DNA of 64,000 bases, taken from NCBI GenBank assembly GCA_003222245.1, contig QHVH01000022.1, forward strand, positions 1-64,000, read 5' to 3'. The translations under genes were made by a program, and so were the position numbers. This stretch comes from Blastocatellia bacterium AA13. Its GTDB lineage: Bacteria; Acidobacteriota; Blastocatellia; UBA7656. Below, one piece after another: positions 53,439 to 62,397 of the stretch (position 1 is the first letter of the stretch; the number at the start of each line of letters is the position of its first letter). The notes under the pieces are model-generated. The model was not told the DNA's origin. It saw nothing but the letters and a program-made list of their open reading frames with translations, and did not search any database.

Positions 53439-53888
53439 CCTCCTAACAGGCGCCGCCAACCGCCGATATTCATGTTTACAGGAGAGACAGGCCAGGGCCG
53501 ATAAAAGGCAACGGAACTACAAGAGCGGGATTGAGGCTTGGACGCCAATCGGGACCGATTGAGACTGATCACCGTTAGGTTATCCAACCTCGCATCAAAA
53601 AAAGGTACCTGATAGCCGATCAGTAATGTTCAGAAAACCGTAGCACTAATAACCACGCGGGCAAACCAATAATGCGAATCATTACTGCGACTGACTTCAT
53701 TAACAAGCCGCTTATTTCCGATTTACTTCGTCCGCGGCTGCTAATCGGTGAGAATCCTTGCCGCCATATTTCCACAGCCGTTCGCTCAGAGTGGATCTCA
53801 TTAAGCACAAAATCGAGCAAGGACATCTCTGGCGACTGCCGTATCGCCTTCAATCAAACTCGCCAGACGGCTTTCAATGTCAGGTAGC
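53439..53888. other. Intergenic region, no gene supported
   Basis: 450 bases between convergent genes. Short open frames here lack ribosome sites and known domains. No repeat or terminator with a clear U-tract was found. Confidence 0.5.
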
Positions 53889-54872
53889 TTAACGGTTTGC
53901 CTTTTGATAATGACTTAAATCCGCCTCGACCATTTCACGAACCAGGTCGGTGAAAGAATAGTCGTAGCTCCATCCCAATCTTGACTTTGCTTTTGAACAA
54001 TTACCTTTTAAGAGATTTACTTCGGCGGGCCTATACAGGGTTGGATCTATTACCACATAACTGTTGTAGTCAAGTCCGACGTAGCTAAAGGCTGCATCGA
54101 GAAATTCACGTACTGAGTGTGTTTCACCGGTGGCGATTACATAATCATCAGGTTCATCCTGTTGAAGCATGAGCCACATGGCCCGAACGTATCTCCGTGC
54201 GTCCCCCCAATCTCTAGCTGCCTCCAGATTTCCAAGCCTAAGCTCTTTTGTATACCCAAGCTTTATTTTAGCTGCATGAGAGGAGATTTTACGTGTTACA
54301 AACTCAAATCCTCTTCGCGGGCCTTCATGGTTGAATAAGATTCCGCTTGAGGCGTGCATCCTCCTTGCTTCTCGGTAGTGGCGAGTTAAGTAAAAACCCG
54401 CAACTTTAGATATCCCATATGCTGAACGTGGCTGGAATGACGTCCGTTCATCTTGAGGGCTTGTCTCCGATTCACCAAACATCTCGCTGGAACCCGCAAA
54501 ATAAAAGCGTGATCCTGGACAAACCTCATAAAGTGAAGACAATAGATAATGGGTGCCATTAATATTCGTATTAAATGTAGAGAATTCGTCCTCGAAAGAG
54601 TAGCTAACAAAACTCTGGGCCGCTAAATGATAAACCTCATCAGGCTTCACCAATGATAGGACCCTATGTAGGCTTGGATAGCTCTCAAGGGAAGCGGCAT
54701 GAAGAATTACATCCGCGAGTATATGTCGTATGCGCCAGAGCCTGTGCTCGGGATCTTCCAGGGCAACTCGTCGAACTGTACCATGGACCTCGTATCCATA
54801 TTCGAGGAGCAACTCTGCTAAGTATGAACCATCCTGTCCGGTGATTCCTGTAATTAGAGCTCTACGTTTCAT
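53889..54872 (-). CDS. gmd: GDP-mannose 4,6-dehydratase
   Basis: 327 residues, as usual for the family. RALITGITGQDGSYLAELLL has the Rossmann GxxGxxG; AGSSEMFGESE holds the catalytic Ser/Glu region, and YGISK the Tyr-Lys pair of the short-chain dehydrogenase fold. HEGPRRGFEFVTRKIS and LGNLEAARDWGDARRYVRAM are diagnostic for Gmd, including substrate-binding Arg. It makes GDP-4-keto-6-deoxymannose, the precursor of fucose, rhamnose-like or perosamine sugars. It stands by itself on the minus strand. The codon use and AT richness are slightly higher than in the eCIS genes, a hint of transfer. Confidence 0.93.
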   Translation of the reverse strand: MKRRALITGITGQDGSYLAELLLEYGYEVHGTVRRVALEDPEHRLWRIRHILADVILHAASLESYPSLHRVLSLVKPDEVYHLAAQSFVSYSFEDEFSTFNTNINGTHYLLSSLYEVCPGSRFYFAGSSEMFGESETSPQDERTSFQPRSAYGISKVAGFYLTRHYREARRMHASSGILFNHEGPRRGFEFVTRKISSHAAKIKLGYTKELRLGNLEAARDWGDARRYVRAMWLMLQQDEPDDYVIATGETHSVREFLDAAFSYVGLDYNSYVVIDPTLYRPAEVNLLKGNCSKAKSRLGWSYDYSFTDLVREMVEADLSHYQKANR

Positions 54873-55170
54873 AATTGAAGTCGCTAATCTGCTTTACAGA
54901 GTAATGTTGATTGTATCTCCACAGATGATATCTGGAGGTATCCGAAGGCTCAGCGGTTTAATGCAATTTCCATTTCATAATTTTAATTCCCAAACGATCG
55001 GGTGAACTCAAGAAAGCACTTCACGACAGTATGTCTCGCTGAGGTCGGCCTACTAGACAACCTCAGGGCAGTTTGATAGCTTGCAGTTTCAGAGATACAA
55101 ATCAATTGTCGTAGTATAGTTTTGCGGTGACATTTATCCAAGGCCTAACAGTACCTGAGAAGGTGGGAAG
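54873..55170. other. Divergent intergenic region
   Basis: 298 bases, AT-rich. It must hold promoters for gmd and the membrane protein gene; TATAGT near 55117 is a weak -10-like box with no matched -35. Confidence 0.3.
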
Positions 55171-58146
55171 TTGACCTCGCCCGCTTGCCATGTGCCATCA
55201 TCCACAAGATCGGTCCGCGTTTACATGCAATCTTTGAAAGCGCCGATCCTGCTGGGCTTATGCTGTTTCATAGTCTACAACGCGAACCTGCGGCAGATAG
55301 GCGCGGGGGACACGCTGCCCGCTCGATACCTGCCGCTGATTCTCTGGCATAATCGCACGCTCGATCTTGACGCGAACGCGCGTCTGGTTGCGCATGGTCA
55401 TTCAATGATTCCAGAGAAGAATCGGATAGCGGGTGCTGACGGCCAAGTCAACTACTTCGATCCATGGGCGTATTGGATGGTCCGCACACACCGGAATCAG
55501 CTCGCTTCCTTGTATCCGGTCGCGACGCCATTGCTCGTATCCCCACTCTATCTTCCCGCCGTTGTCTGGCTCAACAAAAAGGGTTGGGAGCAGCCGCGGA
55601 TTGATCGCGTGGCGGTATTGATGGAGAAGATCTCGGCGTCGTTTCTTGCATCGATCGCAAGTGTCCTCATGTTTCTGGTGCTGCGTCGCGACTGCAACCG
55701 GTGGAGCCTCCCGCTCGCCTTAGTATTTGCCTTCGGGACCAATACATGGATGATCTCCAGCCAGGCGCTCTGGCAGCACGGATCGGGAGAACTCCTGATC
55801 GCGCTGTCGTTGCTGCTGGTCAACCCTGGGGAGCCGGCCCCTGCCTCACCCATGCGCACTGCGCTGCTCGGCGCCGTGTGTGTTTTCATGGCGGCGAATC
55901 GCCCGCCGGACGCACTGATTGCCGGTGCGATCGTACTTTTCGTTATTTGGAACAGAGGTCGCAGCGCCGCTTGGAACAGCGGCCGCAGCGCCGTTTGGAA
56001 CAGCGGCCGCAGCGCCGTTTGGAGTCGCACGCGTAGCGCCCTCTGGCTCCTTGCCGGCGCCGTGGTCCCCTTGGCGGCACTCCTGTACTACAACCTGAAC
56101 TTTATCGGCAACCTTGCCGGCGGATACGGATTGGCCCCTCATAAAGAATTCGTCCGACTGACCTTGTCAGGAATGGCCGGGTTGCTAGTCAGCCCGGCGC
56201 GCGGCCTGCTGGTCTTTTCGCCGTTCCTTGTCTTCATTCCGGTGGGGCTGATTCAACGCCTCCGGGCGCCAAGCTCGAGAGGTCTCGCGGCAGCTCTCAG
56301 TTTTGCTGTCGCCGCCCAGTTCATACTTTACTCTCAGGCGGACTGGCGCGCCGGAGCGTCATGGGGTCCGCGTTGGCTAACCGACCTTTTGCCGATTCTG
56401 GTGTGGATCCTCGCACCCTTTCCTCTAGTCACGGGCTCAATTACACGCGGAGCTACACGCGTTCTGCTCAGCAGCACGATGACGGCGGCGATGGCGGCGT
56501 CGATCGGTGTGCAGACGGTCGGAGCTTTCTGGTACACGGGGGCGAGTGACGCACGCATCTTCGCTGGAAACCCCGCATCGATGAGCGGTGCATGGGATCC
56601 AGGCAACGTTCCGTTCCTCACCGAATTGCGTCATCCACGTGCGCGCGGGGAGATTCTGTGCGACGCGAGGGGCTCGATTGATCGTGTTGGGCCGACACTG
56701 CTTCCCGGCATCGGAGATGTCCCTGTCCTGGAAGACGGCGAGATGATTGAAGGATGGACGCTCACCTGTGGACGTACGCCTACGCAACTGTTGATGTTGA
56801 TCGACGGGATATTGATCGGCTCGACCCAGGCCTTTCTATCGCGAGATGATGTCAATAAAGCGATGCACACCCTTTCGCCGTCGGGCTGGCGCGTATCAGC
56901 CAACACGCGGGGTGTCTCGCCGGGCGAGCGCGTACTACAGGTCGCTCTTCGCATCGAGCCAGGCAGCGATATCCGCATTGTTGGTGAGCAGCGCGTATTC
57001 GTGATCGGACAGGAGTCTCGCGGGAAGCCCAATACGATGCCGCGGCAGTCTGGGTCAGGGCTTGAAACAGTGCCTGAGTTGGATGCGATGGCAGCGCACG
57101 CGGCGATGTTGTTGCGGGCACGGCAGTCCCGGTACGGTTTTTGGCTGACGTCATATACGAAGGACCTTCGCTACGAGGCTCCGCGGCAGGAAATGAACAC
57201 GTATCTGACTTCAATGCTAGTGGATTTACTCTCGCCAGTAGCACGCCAGCGAAGTCTCGACGATGTGGTGGAGCGCGCCCGCCGGCATCTCGCGGCACAG
57301 ATCGAAAGCAATGGATTAGTTCGCTATCATGGTTTGCCCGAGGGTTTGCCCGAGGGTTTGCCCGAGGGTTTGCCGGAGGGGCTACCCGGGGGACCGAATA
57401 TTGGGACGCTGGGATGTGTCATTACTCCGGACGCTGACGACACTGCTTTGGCATGGAGAATAGCTGGGAGAATCGCGGGTTATGGCGCTGGTGACCCCCA
57501 ACGGCAAGTCATGCTGCAACTCATGCTGGGAGAGCTTGCTCATTATCGCGACGCGAGGGGCTTATACCGCACCTGGCTCGCCCCACAAAACCAATATCAG
57601 TGTATAGATCCCGGAAGCGATCCAAATCCCCCGGACATCGCCATTAATATGCACGTGTATTTGATGCTCCGCGAATTTGATCCTCCTGCCTCGCGGAACC
57701 TTTGCAAAGCACTCCAACGCTCGTTTGGGGATAGCAATCTCTGGGTTTACTACAAAAAAGCTCCTCTGGTGCCCTATCTCCGCAGCGCCCAGTTGCGGCA
57801 GCTTGGTTGCCCAATTCCTCTGCCAACCGAGCGGCTGGCGCTTCCCGCCGCGGGACAGGAGATATGGAGCGAGGCGGTGCGCCTGCTCGCCGAAACCCCA
57901 TTCCTGGAAACCATGACGTCGCCGCCGGACGCGAACGCACGAAGGGCGATTGGCAATCTACTTGTGAGCATTGGCAGCGATGACTTTGCCCAGCTTCGGC
58001 GCTCGCCGCCACTGCTCTACCATAACGATCTGAGCGCGACCGTACCTCGGTTTTATTGGTCCGAGGATTTTGGTTACGCACTATGGCTCCGGCTTTACGA
58101 AGCAGCTCGTGTCGAAACCGGACAGCCTCATCAGCCATTACAATGA
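55171..58146 (+). CDS. Large membrane protein with terpene-cyclase-like C-terminal domain
   Basis: 991 residues from a TTG at 55171 with AAGGTGGGAAG just upstream; an ATG at 55225 is a possible alternative. The N-terminal half is a polytopic membrane protein with about ten hydrophobic segments (ILLGLCCFIVYN, ISASFLASIASVLMFLVL, LIWNRGR spacing, LLVFSPFLVFIPVGLI), similar in plan to ArnT-like GT39 transferases. The C-terminal part (about 640-991) is soluble and helical: AHAAMLLRARQSRYGFWLTS, EMNTYLTSMLVDLL and PDADDTALAWRI (754-760), which contains the DxDD motif of class II terpene cyclases, and a later LWVYYKKAPLVPYL. The tail overlaps the UbiA gene by four bases. Fusion and neighbour suggest isoprenoid-lipid glycan chemistry. 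This is inference. Confidence 0.62.
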   Translation: MTSPACHVPSSTRSVRVYMQSLKAPILLGLCCFIVYNANLRQIGAGDTLPARYLPLILWHNRTLDLDANARLVAHGHSMIPEKNRIAGADGQVNYFDPWAYWMVRTHRNQLASLYPVATPLLVSPLYLPAVVWLNKKGWEQPRIDRVAVLMEKISASFLASIASVLMFLVLRRDCNRWSLPLALVFAFGTNTWMISSQALWQHGSGELLIALSLLLVNPGEPAPASPMRTALLGAVCVFMAANRPPDALIAGAIVLFVIWNRGRSAAWNSGRSAVWNSGRSAVWSRTRSALWLLAGAVVPLAALLYYNLNFIGNLAGGYGLAPHKEFVRLTLSGMAGLLVSPARGLLVFSPFLVFIPVGLIQRLRAPSSRGLAAALSFAVAAQFILYSQADWRAGASWGPRWLTDLLPILVWILAPFPLVTGSITRGATRVLLSSTMTAAMAASIGVQTVGAFWYTGASDARIFAGNPASMSGAWDPGNVPFLTELRHPRARGEILCDARGSIDRVGPTLLPGIGDVPVLEDGEMIEGWTLTCGRTPTQLLMLIDGILIGSTQAFLSRDDVNKAMHTLSPSGWRVSANTRGVSPGERVLQVALRIEPGSDIRIVGEQRVFVIGQESRGKPNTMPRQSGSGLETVPELDAMAAHAAMLLRARQSRYGFWLTSYTKDLRYEAPRQEMNTYLTSMLVDLLSPVARQRSLDDVVERARRHLAAQIESNGLVRYHGLPEGLPEGLPEGLPEGLPGGPNIGTLGCVITPDADDTALAWRIAGRIAGYGAGDPQRQVMLQLMLGELAHYRDARGLYRTWLAPQNQYQCIDPGSDPNPPDIAINMHVYLMLREFDPPASRNLCKALQRSFGDSNLWVYYKKAPLVPYLRSAQLRQLGCPIPLPTERLALPAAGQEIWSEAVRLLAETPFLETMTSPPDANARRAIGNLLVSIGSDDFAQLRRSPPLLYHNDLSATVPRFYWSEDFGYALWLRLYEAARVETGQPHQPLQ
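55948..56043 (+). repeat. 24-bp tandem repeat, 4 copies, inside the membrane protein gene
   Basis: Units begin at 55948, 55972, 55996 and 56020; the second and third are identical, the last degenerate. They encode repeats of the form RSAVWNSG. The unit keeps the frame. Confidence 0.9.
57331..57390 (+). repeat. 12-bp tandem repeat, 5 copies, inside the membrane protein gene
   Basis: GGTTTGCCCGAG is repeated from 57331; three identical copies, then two with changes. It encodes GLPE repeated, a flexible linker just before the DxDD motif. Confidence 0.9.
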
Positions 58147-59024
58147 CTTCTCAATCGTCTTTTCGGCAGTACGCGCGCGCCATACAACACCTTGCGTCTA
58201 CTCGATCTCTGGAGGTTCTCGTCCTTCAAGCCTCGCCGATTCTCGGCGGCTTCCTCGGCGGCTTCAGCCTCAACCGGCCCGGCGTGATACGCCTAGGTTT
58301 TCTACTCATCGGCAGCCTAGCGCTCACGGCCCACGTCTTTGTCTTCAATGACTGGGCTGGGCACAGCAGTGACATTCGTGATCCGCGGAGGTCAACACGC
58401 GTTTTTGCTCGGCTGAGCATTAGCAGGCGTCAGGTCGCGTGCGTCGCAACCGCTCTCCTCATCTTCGCGAATGTTGCTTTCGTTGCCGTCGGCCGCCCGG
58501 CCGTACTGCTTGGCGCCGCGATCGCAGCTCTTAGCGTTCTGTACTCGTCTTCGCCGAGGTTCGGCAAGAGCACGCCAATCGTGGCGTCGATCAATCACCT
58601 GCTCGGAGGCGCGTTGCACTTTTTGCTTGGTTACACCTTATCCCATCCCCTCGACGCACGCGGTCTCATGATCAGTCTCTTCTTTGGTTTGGTTTTTGGC
58701 GCCGGCCATCTCAACCAGGAGGTGCGTGACTACGAAGGTGATCTTCTCAACGGGATTCGCACCAGTGCCGTAATGTTCGGGCGCCGCCGAGCGTTTCTCG
58801 CGAGCCTGTTCACGTTTACGGCCGCTTATGCGATACTCGCCGGCTTAGCCGCACTTGGCATCCTGCCAAGGCTGCTGCTTTGGAGCATTGTCCTGTGGCC
58901 TTTGCATGTCGCCTGGTCTCTGCGAGCGCTCCGGCGTGGATTGGGATTCGAGACCGCGTTATGGATGCAACGACGGTATCGCTTGCTCTTCGCGTTGATC
59001 GGCCTCGCGATGCTGGCCAGATGA
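58143..59024 (+). CDS. UbiA family prenyltransferase
   Basis: The ATG at 58143 overlaps the previous stop (ATGA); 293 residues, as usual for the family. About eight membrane helices. The first aspartate motif is NDWAGHSSDIRD (69-80), a slightly altered form of NDxxDxxxD; the second is QEVRDYEGD. These bind Mg and the prenyl diphosphate. ILYSSSPRFGKS-like loop and NHLLGGALHFLLGY fit a UbiA member. It joins a prenyl chain to an acceptor ring or sugar. The upstream protein carries a cyclase-like domain, so the pair may make a prenylated or cyclised product. Confidence 0.88.
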   Translation: MTSQSSFRQYARAIQHLASTRSLEVLVLQASPILGGFLGGFSLNRPGVIRLGFLLIGSLALTAHVFVFNDWAGHSSDIRDPRRSTRVFARLSISRRQVACVATALLIFANVAFVAVGRPAVLLGAAIAALSVLYSSSPRFGKSTPIVASINHLLGGALHFLLGYTLSHPLDARGLMISLFFGLVFGAGHLNQEVRDYEGDLLNGIRTSAVMFGRRRAFLASLFTFTAAYAILAGLAALGILPRLLLWSIVLWPLHVAWSLRALRRGLGFETALWMQRRYRLLFALIGLAMLAR

Positions 59025-59033
59025 GCACTCAGG
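58942..59033. repeat. 92-bp direct repeat, copy 1 (3' end of ubiA-like gene)
   Basis: Runs from TGGGATTCGAG to CACTCAGG and covers the last 83 coding bases of the UbiA gene and nine beyond it. It recurs at 59634-59725 with four mismatches. Confidence 0.93.
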
Positions 59034-59041
59034 CCCTCCGT

Positions 59042-59254
59042 TTAATAAGAACCTGGAAGAAAATGCTTGGACTTCGGTCGACTGTAAAATCCCCGACCAG
59101 AAATGATTGCTCGGTAATCTATGAGCATCTGAAATCGTGCCCGGATTTCCTGCATTACTCGACCTGTTGCCCTACTACTTAGGCCTCCCAAATACCTCCA
59201 AATCTCAACGAGGTCTGATCGGGCCTCGGGCGAGACGACAAGTCTGCCCTTCAT
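59042..59254 (-). CDS. ParE/RelE-family toxin, C-terminally truncated
   Basis: 70 residues; start overlaps the antitoxin stop by four bases. MKGRLVVSPEARSDLVEIWR and YLGGLSSRATGRVMQEIRAR are the start of the ParE fold; FLPGSY is the strand before the final one. ParE proteins have about 95-100 residues, so the last strand with the usual Phe-Tyr-Arg end is missing. The stop comes eight bases from the flanking direct repeat, so the truncation matches the border of the insertion. The toxin may be inactive. Confidence 0.75.
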   Translation of the reverse strand: MKGRLVVSPEARSDLVEIWRYLGGLSSRATGRVMQEIRARFQMLIDYRAIISGRGFYSRPKSKHFLPGSY

Positions 59255-59538
59255 TTTATCCGTTTACTCGTTTGTGCTCGTTTTGACTTCTTACCTGCTT
59301 CAGATTCCACGTCATCAAACAGCTCTTTCACCGAGTGGTATTCGATTCCCTCTCCCCGCTCCAATGATTTCACGCCCTTGACAATCTCGCGTCGAAGTAC
59401 TTGGAGCTTTTCTTCTCGGACGCGGATTAGCCGCAATCCCTCGCGCACCACCTCACTGGCCGACTTGTAACGCCCGCTTTTCACCTGGTCGCTCACGAGC
59501 TTCTCCAGTTCTGGAGTCAATGACACGTTCATACTCAT
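59251..59538 (-). CDS. ParD-family antitoxin
   Basis: 95 residues. MSMNVSLTPELEKLVSDQVK and SGRYKSASEVVREGLRLIRV are the ribbon-helix-helix DNA-binding part (about 1-50) of the ParD/CopG class. The C-terminal Lys-rich end would bind and neutralise the toxin. The toxin gene overlaps its stop by four bases. The family represses its own promoter; the likely promoter is in 59539-59633. It sits in the 600-bp segment between direct repeats. Confidence 0.85.
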   Translation of the reverse strand: MSMNVSLTPELEKLVSDQVKSGRYKSASEVVREGLRLIRVREEKLQVLRREIVKGVKSLERGEGIEYHSVKELFDDVESEAGKKSKRAQTSKRIK

Positions 59539-59633
59539 AGTCCTTTGAAATTCGGTTTTATTTATCAGACAGCTTTAGTATAGGCGAGGACGCAATAATA
59601 TCAAACTTTGATATTTCCAATCCGCCACCACTA

Positions 59634-59725
59634 TGGGATTCGAGATCGCGTTATGGATGCAACGACGGTATCGCATGCTCTTCGCCTTGATCGGCCTCGC
59701 GATGCTGACCAGATGAGCACTCAGG
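59634..59725. repeat. 92-bp direct repeat, copy 2
   Basis: 88 of 92 bases match 58942-59033, with the same order and strand. It contains the end of the UbiA coding sequence but is out of any gene. The parDE module lies between the two copies. Confidence 0.93.
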
Positions 59726-59859
59726 ATGTTCATTCTCTCTCGCCGGGACGTGATGGCGTACGAGACGCTATAGTGAAGTCTCGCAGAGATGATGATCAAA
59801 TTCCGCGTAGTGGAGTATTAGTAAAACCAGTCTGCCGGTCCTCATTTACGATTATTGGT
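59726..59859. other. Short gene-free stretch
   Basis: 134 bases between the second direct repeat and the glycosyltransferase stop. Nothing recognised. Confidence 0.4.
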
Positions 59860-62397
59860 TTAGGATTTCTCTTGATTCAATTTCGCCTTCTTTCTCAATG
59901 GGCGGCGAAGAAGATCATAAACCGGTATGAGAAAGCGATACTTGAAACGGCCGTAACGCGACACCCAGCGCCAGGCTCTGGAACTACGAATTCTGTTTAG
60001 TTCCTCTTCCGCCCTTAAATACGCGATAAGGGTTGATCCACCTGCTCTTGACTCCGTGTGTTCGGCTTTTGATTCTAATAGGACTTCTGTTGCTTTGGGT
60101 ATGTTCCGCGGGTTAGCTCCGTCTTTGAGGCTTTTCGAGTTGAAGGGGTTGCCATACGATAGCCACTTCGAAGGAGAATTGCGATACTGAATCCTCAGTT
60201 CAGGCGGAATGGCTTCTCCAGTTGTGAAATACGCAAAAGTGTATCGCCATGTCCTGGCCGTCCTGTGACTATTTCGGACAAGCATCTGCTTATATTCGTC
60301 GAAGAGCGGCCCAAGGTCGGGCCGATTGGAAAAGCGATGTCGTGAGATATTACTTGGAATATAATCTGATATTTCAGAGCTCTCAAGATTGAAGCCGCTG
60401 AAATGAAAGAAATACATTGGACGCCCGTTACACAACCAGGTTCCGTTGTCCCTGCTGATCTCGCGGCTATGCAGGTTCCAATAGGCCACGTTGTAGCCGG
60501 CATCTTTTTCAACGAAAAGATTTTCAAAAAAAATCGGCGCAAAGTCGATAAACTTTTGGTCGAGGAAATAGCCATTCGGCACGTCGACCACACAGTCGTT
60601 ATACAACTTGTTTTTCCACCAACTCAGAAAGGACGCCGCATTTTCACTTGAATTGATTCCTATGAAACCCAGGTTAAATACCCCGGCTCTCAAGATGTAC
60701 CCATCGTCAGGCAGCAACCCGTCATCGGGATAGTCTGTGTCCAAGTGGGGGGTAAGGACAATATCGTAGATTTCCAGCTCCTCATAAAGTTGCTTCAGTG
60801 GCGCGGTGATGAGAACGTCGGGATCGATGTAGAGTATTTCCTCAATACTTTTATTGCGAATCAGATAGTCCAATAAATATGGCTTGGCCGCGGTGCATAA
60901 CTCCTTAATATCATATTTAAAGCAGAAACTAGGGAGGTTTGGAATCTCCAAATCACTCAGACTTATCGTCTCAAAACATTCCTCCGCGGGGTTGAGGCAG
61001 GCCTCGAATTCATCAACGATCAGTACGTAGAGCTTGTTGTCAGGATGGAAGGACAAGAAAGACTGTGCCAACGTTCTGGCAAGAGCAAGATAGTTTTTCG
61101 CAATTATTGTGCATGCTCCCCGGTTAGGACTGGTCCCTCTTTTTTTCCTGTTAAGTTTCGCGCGATTTGGCTGCCTTGAAACAACCTCCAGCAAGCGAGC
61201 CTCAAGACGATCCACGCTGCTCTCCACATTCCATACCTGCCGGACATGGGCGGCCGCCTGCTGACCGATCTGTCTGGCCAAATCAGGATTCTGGAGAAGT
61301 CGAGTCGCGGCTCGGGCTATCGCAGCCGGCTCAGGATCGACCAGAAATCCGTTGACCCCATCCTTTATGGTCTCTCGGACGCCTCCTTCCGCTACGGCGA
61401 CGACTGGTAGACCGCAGGCGTTGGCTTCGAGAGGCGCGAAACCGAAAGGCTCAAGCCTTGATGTGTAAAGCAGTAAGGTTGCCCGGTTGAGAATTGTAAC
61501 CAGTTCAGCATCTGGAATTGCTTCTTTAACGGTAAGCTCGACGCCTAGCGAACAAGCCAGTTTATTCATTTCCTCTTCGTAAGACTTGCTTGCTGAATTC
61601 GAGATCCATATGAGGCGCGGACGAGGTTGCGAAAGCAAAGACATCGCTTTGATTGCTAAATCAATTCCTTTGATCGAATAAAATGAACCCAGCCCGACAA
61701 CGAAGCGTTCGCGATCAAGCGCGAGATCACGGAAGAGAGATGTGTCAATTCCCAGATAGCATACTTTTGAATCTATGCCGTAGGCCCGCAATAAACTCTC
61801 GCGGCTGAAATAAGAATTGACCAGAACCTCGTCGCACGCCCTAACATTAGACCACTCCTGCATCGCTTGTAAGCGCAGGGCTTGCAACCTTGGGAATTCC
61901 ACCTTGAACTGCTCTGGTCCCAATGAGTCAGCCCGCTCGAGGTGTTCTTCCGCACCGGCGACCCAGGGAAGTATCGGCGCCGCTTCATACAGGCTCCGAC
62001 AAGGTTCTTGGAGATATAGCAATCTAGGCATGCGCACGTGGCGGACGATAAAGGGCACATGATACGGGAGTGCGGAGTTGGCAAAGAGCAGATCGAAGTC
62101 GCCCGCTTCAATTTCGCGGGCGCAGCGCCGAGATGCTTCGTCATATGCGCGCATGTCATTGACAGCTTGATCGTAGTCAGCCCAAGCTCCGGCCGTGTGC
62201 TGGCGCGAGCCATTCCTGGGACTCCAAGAGACAACATGTTCGCGCGCAAACTCAGTCAAGGGAAGATAGGATTGGTCCGCAGTATCCAGGCTCCAGCACG
62301 TGATTTCGTGCCCACGTTCGACGAGACCGCGAACGTGATAGTAGAGCGCACGCTTACCACCGCCACTAGGCAAATTGTGCCAGACCGCGATTTTCAT
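59860..62397 (-). CDS. Two-domain glycosyltransferase (GT4 plus GT-A domain)
   Basis: 845 residues. Residues 1-400 are a GT4 (GT-B) enzyme: AVWHNLPSGGGKRALYYHVR at the N-terminus, VVGLGSFYSIKGIDLAIKAM at the domain joint and EPFGFAPLEANACGLPVVAV with the E-x7-E motif. Residues 420-700 form a GT-A domain: ACTIIAKNYLALARTLAQSF, then EILYIDPDVLITAPL with a DxD, and FNLGFIGINSSENAASFLSW. The C-terminal basic tail may bind membrane. Two transferases in one chain would add two sugars in sequence, as in capsule or O-antigen biosynthesis. It could use the product of gmd. No partner gene is next to it. Confidence 0.88.
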   Translation of the reverse strand: MKIAVWHNLPSGGGKRALYYHVRGLVERGHEITCWSLDTADQSYLPLTEFAREHVVSWSPRNGSRQHTAGAWADYDQAVNDMRAYDEASRRCAREIEAGDFDLLFANSALPYHVPFIVRHVRMPRLLYLQEPCRSLYEAAPILPWVAGAEEHLERADSLGPEQFKVEFPRLQALRLQAMQEWSNVRACDEVLVNSYFSRESLLRAYGIDSKVCYLGIDTSLFRDLALDRERFVVGLGSFYSIKGIDLAIKAMSLLSQPRPRLIWISNSASKSYEEEMNKLACSLGVELTVKEAIPDAELVTILNRATLLLYTSRLEPFGFAPLEANACGLPVVAVAEGGVRETIKDGVNGFLVDPEPAAIARAATRLLQNPDLARQIGQQAAAHVRQVWNVESSVDRLEARLLEVVSRQPNRAKLNRKKRGTSPNRGACTIIAKNYLALARTLAQSFLSFHPDNKLYVLIVDEFEACLNPAEECFETISLSDLEIPNLPSFCFKYDIKELCTAAKPYLLDYLIRNKSIEEILYIDPDVLITAPLKQLYEELEIYDIVLTPHLDTDYPDDGLLPDDGYILRAGVFNLGFIGINSSENAASFLSWWKNKLYNDCVVDVPNGYFLDQKFIDFAPIFFENLFVEKDAGYNVAYWNLHSREISRDNGTWLCNGRPMYFFHFSGFNLESSEISDYIPSNISRHRFSNRPDLGPLFDEYKQMLVRNSHRTARTWRYTFAYFTTGEAIPPELRIQYRNSPSKWLSYGNPFNSKSLKDGANPRNIPKATEVLLESKAEHTESRAGGSTLIAYLRAEEELNRIRSSRAWRWVSRYGRFKYRFLIPVYDLLRRPLRKKAKLNQEKS

